Shown: one piece after another, positions 1 through 8,974 of the stretch
Layout of the letters: every line of letters begins with the position of its first letter
Numbering within the stretch: position 1 is the stretch's first letter
Virus record (IMG/VR): IMGVR_UViG_3300027971_000073
Location: 1-47,354 of that record
Source of the DNA: a virus
Strand: one strand, 5' to 3'
Length of the DNA: 47,354 nucleotides
Translations under genes and position numbers: made by a program
The notes under the pieces: model-generated
The model's database searches: none
The model's input: only the letters and a program-made list of their open reading frames with translations
Told to the model about the DNA's origin: nothing

Positions 1-128
1 TTCTGCTTCAGCATTTCAACGCGAAGTTGACGATCTTCATCTTCAACAGCCTGAGCCCTTTCTGCGTCCGCATAGTACTTCTCGCTCCAAGGCATTGTGA
101 CCAATGGTCTTTGGATTCTGTCTGCCAT
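1..128 (-). CDS. Internal virion protein, partial (version A, N-terminus only)
   Basis: The first 42 codons of a gene whose remainder lies beyond the left edge. Its translation begins MADRIQRPLVTMPW and matches the N-terminus of the complete 321-residue protein at 38192..39157; the two DNA copies differ by one base in 128. The start ATG is at 128. It lies immediately downstream of the 593-residue internal virion gene, as in version B. Its presence here is the main evidence that the left edge cuts through a repeat of the right part of the window. Confidence 0.85.
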   Translation of the reverse strand, partial: MADRIQRPLVTMPWSEKYYADAERAQAVEDEDRQLRVEMLKQ

Positions 129-132
129 AATA

Positions 133-1914
133 TTATCCTATCTTTCCGTCCATCCACTTCCGGATGATTGCTTTTATTTTGGGTTTGTTGCGTATTGACT
201 TGGCAATTCTTTCTCCATATTCGAGATAGAAGTTTCTCAAGTTGTCTGATGCCTTCGTGAACATCCACTCCCTAAATTCAAGCCACTTAGGATTGTCGGC
301 GCCATAAACCTCGCGAGCCACCCAGCATGCGAATATTCCTGCTGTTCCGCCCAGCGACCCAACTCCCTTGAAGAGGTCAGCGCCAGCACTCAAATAGTTC
401 GGAGTCGAATTTGCGACAGCAACGCGAGATAGGGCGTCAACTTGAGATCCATACATGCTCGCCTGAGCATTTTGCATTGTGTTGTAAATGCTTCCGGCCT
501 GACCAGACAGGGCGACAGGAATCTCTGGATTTGTCGTCTGGTAGAAGTTGCTCGGAGCTCCCTGTGTCTGGAACGATCCAGGCATAGTTTGGTTTGCCTG
601 GATGTACCCCTGGAACTGCGCGTTTTGCTGTCCAAGCCTTTGATTGGCTAAATTGTAAATAGATGGTCCACCAGCAACAAATCCAGACGCGGCTCCGAGT
701 CTGCCCTGTTGGACGTTTTCGCGAAGTAAAAGATCCCTTGCCGCAGCTGCGCCTGTGGTCTCTCCAGATCCAAGGAACTGCTGTGCTGCGCCAAAACGAG
801 CGAGTTTTCTAGCTTCTCCAGCTGCCCCAAGTTGCGCAGCTTCCTGTACTGCTGGTCCAAGTCCAAAAATATTCCCCCGGGCAGTCTGTGCCCCGCGGAT
901 TGCCTGCTCATAACCGCGTCGTTCCTCGGCCCCGATCGTAGATCCAAGACGAAGCTGGTTGAGCGCTTCCTGTTCGATTGTGTTGCGCAACTGCTCTGTT
1001 TGCGAAGTTGTTGTTGGACCAATTGGGAGAGTTGCCATTTCTCGGTACTGACGACCAAGGCCAATTGCAGTCCTGTATGTATCCGGGTCGATCTGTTTTA
1101 ATTGTTCACCGGCTCGCTCCTCGGGAAGTTTGGCAAATTCTCGGAATGAAGTTATTTGCTTTAGTCCCTCTGCATCAGACATTGTAATTGGGGTGAAGTC
1201 GGCGGCCTGCTTTGTGGCATCTGCAACAGCTTTTTGAACGCTAGCTAGGTCTGATTTTAACTGGTCAATTGACACCTTTGCCGATACTGCCCTGGCATCA
1301 TTAGAGGGAAGTTGATCGTATAGACTCTGAGCCGCCTCGAGCCTGCTGTTGATTCCAACAATCTGTGAGCTTCCGTCCGATACAATCCTGTTCAATCTTG
1401 CCAGCTTAGTATTATTAAAATCATTAATAATATCCTGATCGGAAACTTGAAAGTTTAATTTATTGGAAATATCCTGCCCTGGGCCTTGGTATCCACCAGC
1501 AAATCCGGGAAGTCCAAGTTGAGGATCTGTAGGGGCGAATCTTCCAGCCATTGGGCCGCCTCGTCCTGTGAGCCCAGCAATTTGTTCGGATAAAGAATTG
1601 CGAGTGTTTTCTTGATTTTGTATTTCTGCCAAACTTTGTTTCTGTTGCTCATCTCGCGCAGTATCCTTGTAATCTTGGTAGGCATTATCAAAGTCACGAA
1701 GCATTCCGCTTTTATCAGTAACAGTCGTTTCGTATGTTCTCGGACCGCTGTCCCAGCTTCCGTTGTATGTAGATTTTCCAGATAGGAATGTTTTGTAATC
1801 TGTTGGACGATTTGCCGACTGGAAATGCCTGGAACCATTGTAAAATATGGTATTCCAATCTGCACTTGGAGCATACTTTTGATTGTAAAATTCCTCTTTA
1901 GATAGAACTGCCAT
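133..1914 (-). CDS. Internal virion / ejection-type protein (version A, 593 aa)
   Basis: A 593-residue protein rich in Gln, Ala and Gly. A long helical middle (about residues 110-330, many Q/E/K/R) suggests coiled coil. The C-terminal part has a Gly/Ala stretch followed by a conserved-looking block starting CWVAREVYGADNPKW and ending in basic helices. I recognise that C-terminal block from unrelated phage virion proteins, but its function is not established. The position between nozzle and ejection proteins suggests an internal core or DNA-ejection component. It pairs with the 576-residue gene at 39162..40892; the last 65 or so residues are nearly identical between versions while the first 110 differ strongly. 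Confidence 0.75.
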   Translation of the reverse strand: MAVLSKEEFYNQKYAPSADWNTIFYNGSRHFQSANRPTDYKTFLSGKSTYNGSWDSGPRTYETTVTDKSGMLRDFDNAYQDYKDTARDEQQKQSLAEIQNQENTRNSLSEQIAGLTGRGGPMAGRFAPTDPQLGLPGFAGGYQGPGQDISNKLNFQVSDQDIINDFNNTKLARLNRIVSDGSSQIVGINSRLEAAQSLYDQLPSNDARAVSAKVSIDQLKSDLASVQKAVADATKQAADFTPITMSDAEGLKQITSFREFAKLPEERAGEQLKQIDPDTYRTAIGLGRQYREMATLPIGPTTTSQTEQLRNTIEQEALNQLRLGSTIGAEERRGYEQAIRGAQTARGNIFGLGPAVQEAAQLGAAGEARKLARFGAAQQFLGSGETTGAAAARDLLLRENVQQGRLGAASGFVAGGPSIYNLANQRLGQQNAQFQGYIQANQTMPGSFQTQGAPSNFYQTTNPEIPVALSGQAGSIYNTMQNAQASMYGSQVDALSRVAVANSTPNYLSAGADLFKGVGSLGGTAGIFACWVAREVYGADNPKWLEFREWMFTKASDNLRNFYLEYGERIAKSIRNKPKIKAIIRKWMDGKIG

Positions 1915-1915
1915 A

Positions 1916-2467
1916 TTAAATCTCTCCAGACTGATATTTCTTAGTCGTAACCTTCTTGGCTTCTTCGTTCCTTGCTAACACATCTGAAATGTTTGTTGTG
2001 TACTCTGGAGTAAGGATAGGTTGTGATATGCCAGCCGTGTAATTAACTGGAGCCACACCTCCGCCCATTGCGACTTCTCGCTCAACCGAGGTTTCTGGTC
2101 CTTGACCATAAGTTCTAGCGAATTGGGCTGTAAGCTGATTGCCTAATGCGCGGTTTAAGGAATAAGCCTGTGGGCTGTACTCATACTGCCTGCGAAGACC
2201 CTCGAGCGTCCTTTGCCCACCGTACTGACGCTCAAGCTGTAGCCCGGTCTGGACCTGGGCTTGTTGGTCGGCTGCGGAAAGTTGACGTTCTAGTTGGCGT
2301 TGTTCGGGCATATACTTGATGCGAAGAGCATTCTCAAGCGCAGCGATGTCTGGAGACTTTTCAATATAGGTTTCAAGCGAAGAACGATAGAATAGCGCAT
2401 TTGCCTGCGCAGATTTCATCGGGTCAGGGGGCGGAGGGGGAGATGGAATTGACGGAGCGCCACCCAT
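1916..2467 (-). CDS. Small internal virion protein with proline-rich N-terminus (version A)
   Basis: 183 residues. It opens with MGGAPSIPSPPPPPDPMKSA, then a charged helical region (residues 20-100) rich in Gln, Glu and Arg, and a Gly-rich tail. No enzymatic motif is visible. The ATG shares a base with the stop of the upstream 122-residue gene, so the two are translationally coupled. Location between the nozzle gene and the large internal virion proteins suggests a virion-core or ejection component. Version B at 40895..41446 has the same length and the same proline run. Confidence 0.7.
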   Translation of the reverse strand: MGGAPSIPSPPPPPDPMKSAQANALFYRSSLETYIEKSPDIAALENALRIKYMPEQRQLERQLSAADQQAQVQTGLQLERQYGGQRTLEGLRRQYEYSPQAYSLNRALGNQLTAQFARTYGQGPETSVEREVAMGGGVAPVNYTAGISQPILTPEYTTNISDVLARNEEAKKVTTKKYQSGEI

Positions 2468-2835
2468 TATCGTAGTGCCCTTCTCATAAACTTCATAAAA
2501 TCGTAACTCCTTGGTGTTCCAGAACGGTTAAACGTAATACGCTTACGGATGCCAAAACGCTCCAAAAGGAGCACCAACAGGCACCTCAAGGAGATAGCAC
2601 CCTTTGAGGATATCGTCAAGTCTACGAACACATTCTCCCCATCCTCAGAATGAACGTAGTGATCTGGCTTTTCTCCGTCCTTTAGGCACCTGGCAAGAGC
2701 TATCCCGGCAATTCCGTCAGAATCTTTGACAATGCCGACCAAACCCTGCCTCTCGAACCAATTAAACCAATCAGCTAGGTTGTGCCACATGCCCTCCGGC
2801 ACACCGGACGCTTCAATGTATTCTATAGCGGTCAT
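2467..2835 (-). CDS. Small GNAT-like or chaperone-like protein (version A)
   Basis: 122 residues, translated from an ATG that overlaps the stop of the nozzle gene (2832..2835). A central beta-rich stretch (residues 40-75, containing VGIVKDSDGIAGIALARCL) is followed by a helix and basic C-terminus, an order reminiscent of small acetyltransferase folds. I cannot point to a certain acetyl-CoA loop, so that assignment is tentative. It sits between nozzle and internal virion genes in both versions and is about equally conserved, which suggests a morphogenesis role rather than a passenger gene. Confidence 0.55.
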   Translation of the reverse strand: MTAIEYIEASGVPEGMWHNLADWFNWFERQGLVGIVKDSDGIAGIALARCLKDGEKPDHYVHSEDGENVFVDLTISSKGAISLRCLLVLLLERFGIRKRITFNRSGTPRSYDFMKFMRRALR

Positions 2836-4682
2836 AGCGATTTCTGGATCTCGATTGTATCTGGATTTGCGGCTGCAGTAATTTGCCTGACTGCCATCTT
2901 CCCGGCCGCGCTAGTTATCTTGACGTTAAGAAGTCTCCACTTTTCGTACTTTCTGAGATCGCTCGCAATCTTCTTTTTGACGCTAGTCGGAAGAATTGCC
3001 GGAAGCTGGAAATCCAGCGTAAGAACTGAACTGGCAATATTCAGATTCGGTTGAACTTCAACGTCGCCAACATCTATGTCCCTCTGTATCGTTATGGTCG
3101 TATCAGTCGAGTATGAGTCGTCAAATATTACCTCGAAATGCGAGCCATATTTTAGCGAGAACGGATCTCCAAAATTAAAGTCCTTTGTTCTGACTGAGGA
3201 TTCATACGAATCTCCATTGTCGGCATAATCCGAAGCAGTCAGCGCAGCCGGAGACTTGTATCCAAAGTACTGAAGAATCAATCCTGTTGTAGATTTTCCT
3301 GCCAGCCGAAGACCCTGCGAATCAAAATTTGTAAGCGCAAACTGCATGATCTGAGGGGTCCAGGTACCCTCAAAAGCGCTCAAAGCAGTATTATATACCA
3401 ACATCGTATCGTTGTAGTCATTCGATCCTGTTGGGAATGCCAGGAAATATCTGTTGTCGTAGAACATTGCCGTAGATATATCGATCTTTGCCGGGTTTAT
3501 GGTCTGGATAACATCCTTTACAACCTCTGATATTGGTATTCCAATTGAGCTAAAATCGTCGGCAGCCGACCTTACCAAGGATCGAATTCCATTGTCCGAA
3601 AGAAAGAATATGTCGCTACTCACCTGGACCGCGGTGTTCCCGGCTACGCACCCGGTGTTGTTCGATATAAGCGAGATCGTCCAATCCGCAGCAGTCGTCA
3701 TTGTTTCCGGGACCTCCACCTGGAACACTCTCCTGTTTTTGAATACAATAATTCTGTTCTGATAGTATGGAACGATCGCAGTAATTTCGTCTCCGTCGTC
3801 TCCGTTAATCACAGCACTGTTGGCCGAGTCCCACACCGACGCGTCAAGTATGTCTGAGCAGTACAGTGTATTGCGGTGGATTCCAGACCCAACGCCAAAC
3901 AATCTATTCCCGGTGTTTATGATAATCCTTAGATCCACAGGGGGAGTGCTCACTGTTGCCGTTGCTGTGGCTCCGGAACCGTCGCCAATTATTGTCACGC
4001 TCGGGGTCCTGGCATATCCAGATCCTCCGTCTACAACTACAACTCCTGTCACCGCGCCCCCAGCTACAGTTGTGGTCACGGAAGGAGCAGTCCCGGTTAG
4101 GCCAGGATACTCAACCAACGCGGTTGCGGAGGTGTAGCCAGACCCTCCGGACGTGACTGTGATTGCCCTTAGCTTGGCACCCTGCCTGGTTACCGTTGTG
4201 CCATTAAATAAATGAAGATCTCCGTCTCCGTCGACAGCGTACATTTTGTCGTTGAACTGAGCCATTGAAACAGGGGCGTCGACTGCAGAAGAAAATCCGT
4301 CCTCCCATTCCGTGCTCCTATTGTCCCATAGTACGCTCGCAGATCCCCACTCCTGGTCCGCAGCGTGTGCTTCAGCGCTTCCATTTGAGTTTATGCTGTA
4401 AAATGTTCCTTGCGTTACGGTCAGCAAATATTCGTTCGCCGCGGTATCGTAGTACCTCATGCCACCAACTGAGCCGATCGCACTTGTGGCAGTTGTGCAG
4501 AATGCTGTTGCCCCGGTCCTGGTCTCCAGGTTGCCCTTTGGAGAAAGGGTCATATTGACCAATTGACTTACCTGGTTCTCTGCTAGTAGATCAGACTGCA
4601 GTCCGCTCGCCTGTCCTCCGGAGAAGTTCCGGATTCCCTCGAACGACAGGACGTCATCCAAATTGTCTTGGAAGTACGGCAC
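2832..4682 (-). CDS. Tail nozzle / tubular-B-like protein (version A, 616 aa)
   Basis: 616 residues beginning MPYFQDNLDDVLSF. The sequence is almost all beta-strand with Gly/Ser/Thr-rich turns, including two similar segments around residues 180-245 (AGGAVTGVVVVDGGSGY type). The style, length and place directly after the adaptor gene fit the long beta-propeller nozzle (T7 gp12-like) of short-tailed phages. It would form the distal tube through which DNA leaves. Version B (41811..43661) has exactly the same length but clearly diverges, especially at residues 60-170. Start ATG is 3 bases from the adaptor stop. Confidence 0.75.
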   Translation of the reverse strand: MPYFQDNLDDVLSFEGIRNFSGGQASGLQSDLLAENQVSQLVNMTLSPKGNLETRTGATAFCTTATSAIGSVGGMRYYDTAANEYLLTVTQGTFYSINSNGSAEAHAADQEWGSASVLWDNRSTEWEDGFSSAVDAPVSMAQFNDKMYAVDGDGDLHLFNGTTVTRQGAKLRAITVTSGGSGYTSATALVEYPGLTGTAPSVTTTVAGGAVTGVVVVDGGSGYARTPSVTIIGDGSGATATATVSTPPVDLRIIINTGNRLFGVGSGIHRNTLYCSDILDASVWDSANSAVINGDDGDEITAIVPYYQNRIIVFKNRRVFQVEVPETMTTAADWTISLISNNTGCVAGNTAVQVSSDIFFLSDNGIRSLVRSAADDFSSIGIPISEVVKDVIQTINPAKIDISTAMFYDNRYFLAFPTGSNDYNDTMLVYNTALSAFEGTWTPQIMQFALTNFDSQGLRLAGKSTTGLILQYFGYKSPAALTASDYADNGDSYESSVRTKDFNFGDPFSLKYGSHFEVIFDDSYSTDTTITIQRDIDVGDVEVQPNLNIASSVLTLDFQLPAILPTSVKKKIASDLRKYEKWRLLNVKITSAAGKMAVRQITAAANPDTIEIQKSL

Positions 4683-4685
4683 CTA

Positions 4686-5384
4686 CTAAACTCCTATATC
4701 TGTAATGCTGTACTCACCCAAACTCGAAGGAGTGATTACCTTTATCCCTCCGACCTGGCTCATCTCATACTGAGCCATCTGCGCCAGGTCAGCATTCGCG
4801 GTTGATACAACTGCCTGGGCCTTGGCGTACTGACGCTCGCGCTCAAGGGCGTCTGCATGGGTAAGGGCAAGGACAACGTGCTGGACGTGCGGAAGTCTCA
4901 ATTCGTCATCTAGGGCAGGCTCGCTAGGCGGAAACTCTACAATGTTGTTCTGCCTTGTGATGCATGTCAGTTTTTCAATTACCTTGATCGTAGTCGTGCT
5001 CGTCGTGTTCAACAGTGGATACAGATCGATCTCGGCAGTGCCGGACGTGTTCCGGCCCTTAAAGTAATACTGAGTCGGAGTCCCAGTCCGGTCGTTATCG
5101 AGGAGATCCGCGTCCTGGCTAATGATCGTCTGCATGTCGACAGAGAGAAGTTCGCTGTCTCCGTATGCAACGGAAAGCGGGTTTTCGACCAGGGAACCAA
5201 GAGTGATCGTCCTGCTAGCTGTAGACACTGAGTACGTCGAGTTTGTTATGCTCTCTCGCCATGGGGCGAAGTTCCAGACCCTGCGATAGTTTAAGCTGGC
5301 AGACTTCTCCAGGAACGTAAGCGTATCGGAGTCAGTCTTCCCAACTTTCTCTCCTGCGAATTGTGCGATTTCAGATAGAGTCAT
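4686..5384 (-). CDS. Head-tail adaptor / tubular-A-like protein (version A)
   Basis: 232 residues, a typical size for T7 gp11-like adaptors that dock under the portal and carry the nozzle. Helical N-terminus (residues 1-35), beta-rich middle, and a long C-terminal helix pair including THADALERERQYAKAQAVV, as in phage adaptor proteins. Version B (43665..44363) has identical length and is roughly 90% identical by eye, making this one of the more conserved proteins of the duplicated module. Its start overlaps the end of the 91-residue gene by 14 bases. Confidence 0.75.
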   Translation of the reverse strand: MTLSEIAQFAGEKVGKTDSDTLTFLEKSASLNYRRVWNFAPWRESITNSTYSVSTASRTITLGSLVENPLSVAYGDSELLSVDMQTIISQDADLLDNDRTGTPTQYYFKGRNTSGTAEIDLYPLLNTTSTTTIKVIEKLTCITRQNNIVEFPPSEPALDDELRLPHVQHVVLALTHADALERERQYAKAQAVVSTANADLAQMAQYEMSQVGGIKVITPSSLGEYSITDIGV

Positions 5385-5646
5385 TTACAGGCTCCTGTGG
5401 TGCTGGTTCTGGCTCCGGGATAGGCTCCAGGTTAAATCTTTCAAAAACCTCTCCGTCGATCTCTTCGGTGTAGGCCCCGGTGACCCGGTATCCCGCTGGG
5501 ACGCTGGCTGGAGTATAAGGCTTAATACCTACTTCAGCAAGTTGCTCCTTGCTCCAGCACCAGAAGATGCTGGCTGGATGGTTGACATCGCCAATGCGGA
5601 TGCCTTCGGGTTGACGGATGATGTTATTTTCGGTTGTGATCCACAT
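5371..5646 (-). CDS. Small tail-associated protein (version A only)
   Basis: 91 residues, starting MWITTENNIIRQPEGIR and ending in a Pro/Glu-rich tail. A GGAG Shine-Dalgarno sequence lies just before the ATG at 5646. It is placed directly after the 765-residue receptor-binding gene, where phages often encode a fibre chaperone or short fibre accessory. In version B this position is occupied by an unrelated 141-residue gene, so it travels with the receptor-binding protein. No catalytic motif is visible. Confidence 0.6.
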   Translation of the reverse strand: MWITTENNIIRQPEGIRIGDVNHPASIFWCWSKEQLAEVGIKPYTPASVPAGYRVTGAYTEEIDGEVFERFNLEPIPEPEPAPQEPVNDSI

Positions 5647-5655
5647 AGTTACTCC

Positions 5656-7953
5656 TTATCTTGCTCTTGCGTATTTGAATGGTGATTCGGCGAAAGCTGC
5701 AAAAATAAATGTTACTCCAGATTGATTCGAATCAAGATTTGTTGATCTCAACTTAAATCCATTTGATAAAATATCCATTGTATTAAAAGTCACTCCACCA
5801 ATGCTACTTCCATTTTCTTCTTGAGAATTATTTGGAGCAAGTTTTAAGGTAACCAGATTTTCTGTGCTTCTTGCTGTGTCATAAATTATCCAAGCAAGAC
5901 TACTTTGAGTTGTCTTTATCATTACAAATCTCGGCCTAAATCCGCAATATGCAAGCGGACCATCTGCTGCGCCATTGCCTGTGTAAGTTCCAAATTTACT
6001 AAATCCATCAACTTCGGCAAATAGATAGGCGATGTATGTGTCTGCGTTTGCATTAACAGCTACATTTGTTCCAACTGAAAACACGCTAGACGTTGGGCTG
6101 GTTGAGTTCCAGTAGTCTGCTCCAGCGGATGTTGATGATGTAGAATTTAGCTGAAGATATGTAGTATTCGCAATAGACGTATGCCATACAGGCCAGCCTT
6201 GATCTGCGCCAGCCGTTGTTCTGGCCTTAACGATAACCATCTTTGGGGCAACGCCCAATGTGTGCGCAATAGTTCTATTTGCTCCGTTGCCAGTATAGCT
6301 AACAACATCAAGTCCTGCTTGTGTTGACTCATCCCAAGCCCAAGCCACATACTGCGTGCCAGTAGTGTTTACAAGCGTGCTTGTTGAAATCGTAAATCCG
6401 TTTGATCCAAACGCAGTAAGTCCGCTTGAGCTTGTTACTTGATCTCCAGTTGTGTCGCTGGAAAGCTGTGATTGAGTTCCCCTTGTTGTGTCATAAATAG
6501 CGTGGCTTGTCGCTCCGCCGCGATTCTTAATCCACACCAGGTCGGGGCTAAAGCCAAGACTAGAAATTGAGTTGGATGCGCCTGTGCCAGTGTAAGCAAC
6601 TACATCCATTGCAGTGCTTGGCTTCTTGATTGTAGGAGTCGTAAGGTTGGTTGTGCAGAGTGCCTTGAAACCAGTTGGCGGAGCATATCTCCACGTTTGC
6701 TGACCAAAGTTCATCGTTACATCATTCGCAGATGTTGAACTTCTTCCGCTTGTTGCAAAATAATATGGACCGCTTGTGAGGGATGTATATGCAGTTCCTT
6801 GTGAAGTTCCGTTTTTATAGAAAACAAGAGTTCCAGCACTTGCGTCAAACGCTACTCCAATTGTGTCTCCATTTGTGTATGAAGATCCATAAGAACTTGA
6901 TGATGCATTGTTATATTTTAATCCATTGTAATAATACCCCCAACTATCTGAAGATGACCCAACATAAGTATTCATTATGTTTATGCCTTGCGAAATACCA
7001 GCAGAACATTCGGCTCCAAGAGCAGTAACGTACATTTCGCAATACCACTTTCCAGATGTCATTCCAATTGTTGAGATTGATCCGCGATCTCCAGCATTTG
7101 TTCTTAAATTTCCGTCAATAATTGTGCTTCTTATGGTGCTTACTGGATTTAATGTGGCGTAATTACCCCTGACCTCCCCGCCAACTCCAGTGTCTGTTCC
7201 GTAATTTGTTGGACTGTCCACCAAACTATCGTTTGCAACCTTGTCGGCAAGAGTGCTTGTTGCTACGGAGAAATTGTTCGGAGTCCAGTTGTTGCCATTT
7301 GGGCTGGAGTCCTTGCCAAGTGTGGCTGCTGTATTGTTGCTATTATCCGCAAACTTCAAGTAAAACCCATTTGTTCCGTACGTTCCTGCGTATGCTTTAG
7401 CCTTCCATCGTCCTGTTATTGCATCGGTCTCTCCGAAGCTGGATGGGGTTAATGCTTGTCCGTCTATAAAGTTGATTTCGGTTAGGTAGCCATTAAAATA
7501 GCTTGCTGTATTGGCCGCACCCAATTGATGGGCAACTGCTGTGTTAAAAGTATTGCTAGTTGCCGTGGCAGTGCCAACGCTCACACCATTCACATAAAGC
7601 GTATGTGATGTTCCATTCTGCGTCCAAACAATGTGATACCAAGCAGATGGATCTCTAAATAAAGCTGTTGTTGTTAATGCGCTTGAAGCTGCAAATGTAA
7701 GATTTAGCGCATCTCCAGTTGTGAATCCAAAGCTATGATTTGTTGATACTCCAAAAATTTGTTTTGTTGCTCCAAGTAATCCTAACTTCACCCACAATGA
7801 AAGGGTAAATATTGATTGTGATGTTGGAGTTGAGAGCGTTCTATTTAAGTATGCTGAATCACCAGAATTGAACCGCAAGCTACGTTCAACTCGGTATGCA
7901 TCATTATCGCCTTGCGCTCCAAGCAGGCCGTTTGGATGGACAGGCCAGGGCAT
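5656..7953 (-). CDS. LamG/SPRY-type receptor-binding tail protein (765 aa, version A only)
   Basis: 765 residues. Residues about 40-200 look like a LamG / concanavalin-type lectin domain (FTLSLWVKLG, AWYHIVWTQNG, YVNGVSVG). Residues about 300-415 look like a SPRY-type domain (GKWYCEMYV, GDTIGVAFD). The rest is built of three related beta-sandwich repeats with YTGTGAS / YTGNGAN / YTGNGAA openings and ends in AAFAESPFKYARAR, a C-terminus I recognise from many phage tail proteins. This suggests surface glycan binding. It is absent from version B. Base composition is more A+T-rich and more Asn/Thr/Ser-rich than neighbours, consistent with recombination. Confidence 0.8.
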   Translation of the reverse strand: MPWPVHPNGLLGAQGDNDAYRVERSLRFNSGDSAYLNRTLSTPTSQSIFTLSLWVKLGLLGATKQIFGVSTNHSFGFTTGDALNLTFAASSALTTTALFRDPSAWYHIVWTQNGTSHTLYVNGVSVGTATATSNTFNTAVAHQLGAANTASYFNGYLTEINFIDGQALTPSSFGETDAITGRWKAKAYAGTYGTNGFYLKFADNSNNTAATLGKDSSPNGNNWTPNNFSVATSTLADKVANDSLVDSPTNYGTDTGVGGEVRGNYATLNPVSTIRSTIIDGNLRTNAGDRGSISTIGMTSGKWYCEMYVTALGAECSAGISQGINIMNTYVGSSSDSWGYYYNGLKYNNASSSSYGSSYTNGDTIGVAFDASAGTLVFYKNGTSQGTAYTSLTSGPYYFATSGRSSTSANDVTMNFGQQTWRYAPPTGFKALCTTNLTTPTIKKPSTAMDVVAYTGTGASNSISSLGFSPDLVWIKNRGGATSHAIYDTTRGTQSQLSSDTTGDQVTSSSGLTAFGSNGFTISTSTLVNTTGTQYVAWAWDESTQAGLDVVSYTGNGANRTIAHTLGVAPKMVIVKARTTAGADQGWPVWHTSIANTTYLQLNSTSSTSAGADYWNSTSPTSSVFSVGTNVAVNANADTYIAYLFAEVDGFSKFGTYTGNGAADGPLAYCGFRPRFVMIKTTQSSLAWIIYDTARSTENLVTLKLAPNNSQEENGSSIGGVTFNTMDILSNGFKLRSTNLDSNQSGVTFIFAAFAESPFKYARAR

Positions 7954-7959
7954 TGGAGG

Positions 7960-8973
7960 TTACGAGAAGTTCTGGCTAGATACTCCGTAGAGTACAGTTC
8001 CGTTTGTTACAAAGGAAAGAACGTCAACTTGCGCTGATCCAGTAGAAAGAACTGGAGCTACCCCACCAGTAAACTTGTACGCTGTGCTAAATGAAAGAGT
8101 ATTATTCCCGCCAGTGCCTTGCGTCACAATCATCACATAGGTGCACCCAGCCTGCGGGTTGGTCGGCGTGTTCATTGTTGAGTTTGTTGTTACAGTAAGC
8201 GTAGCAACCTGGTTCTGCGACAGATCCCAAGGAACAGTTCCGCTTGTGATTGTCAACGCTGTGGCTGCAAAGTTATGCGCTCGGCTATATTGCTGTGCAG
8301 TATTAAGAACAGCAATTCTGGTTCCTACTGTTGCCGATCCTGTGCTGATCGTTAGGTCGCCAGTAAGAGTAGTCGTGAAATTGCCAATCGTCCCGGTCGT
8401 GCTGTTCAAAGTTCCAATTGTTCCAAGCGTCGAATTGACGGAACCACTAAAGGTTCCTCCTGTGAGATTGGACGTGAGTGTGGAGCTTGTTAGCGTCTGA
8501 ACTGTGCCACTTGTAATGTTCGCAGCTGTTCCAGTTATAGTCCCGGATGTTAAAGTTGGAATTGTGCCAACAGTAATCGTGGCAGCTGTGGATGTTGTGG
8601 TTCCAAATGTTCCGCTAGGGATAAGTGCCGTGGCAATCGTCCCATTCGTAATCTCAGCGCTAGTGCTGATTGACCTATTCCCGGTGACGGTTCCAAGGCT
8701 CAGGACTCCTGTAAAATTGGCATTGGTATACGTTCCGCCTGTCAGTGCATCGTCAAACAAGTTTAAGACGGTTGTCTGTCTTGGGGCGACCCCGGACGAT
8801 AGGCTCGCGTCGTCAATCATGATCTTGTCGTCGGTTGCGACAGCGGTCAGTGAGGTCTGGTCTCTAATTAAAGACTGATAGACGTCTAGTCCGTCGACCA
8901 GGTTGTGAAGCGCGGCCGCGGTTACGGTGCCGTTCGTTGCGAACGTTTGAGAACGATTGAATTTGATGCCCAT
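7960..8973 (-). CDS. Repetitive tail fibre protein (version A, 337 aa)
   Basis: 337 residues. The N-terminus (1-95) is non-repetitive and matches version B, so it is probably the virion-attachment part. The middle (about 95-215) is made of Gly-Thr repeats such as SGTIGTLNSTTGTI, a spacing typical of beta-helical fibre shafts. The C-terminus (about 220-337) contains Thr/Ser-rich beta strands and differs completely from version B, which fits a receptor-facing head. It lies between two other fibre genes. Confidence 0.75.
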   Translation of the reverse strand: MGIKFNRSQTFATNGTVTAAALHNLVDGLDVYQSLIRDQTSLTAVATDDKIMIDDASLSSGVAPRQTTVLNLFDDALTGGTYTNANFTGVLSLGTVTGNRSISTSAEITNGTIATALIPSGTFGTTTSTAATITVGTIPTLTSGTITGTAANITSGTVQTLTSSTLTSNLTGGTFSGSVNSTLGTIGTLNSTTGTIGNFTTTLTGDLTISTGSATVGTRIAVLNTAQQYSRAHNFAATALTITSGTVPWDLSQNQVATLTVTTNSTMNTPTNPQAGCTYVMIVTQGTGGNNTLSFSTAYKFTGGVAPVLSTGSAQVDVLSFVTNGTVLYGVSSQNFS

Positions 8974-8974
8974 A

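Noticed and set aside
8-268. 86-residue minus-strand frame at the left edge, repeated near 39037
   Set aside because: It overlaps two real genes in another frame and is duplicated only because that DNA is duplicated.
8141-8878. Two long plus-strand frames rich in Val, Pro and Ala opposite the fibre gene
   Set aside because: They are the antisense of Gly-Thr repeats, which automatically creates Val/Pro-rich open frames. The same appears opposite the other fibre genes.
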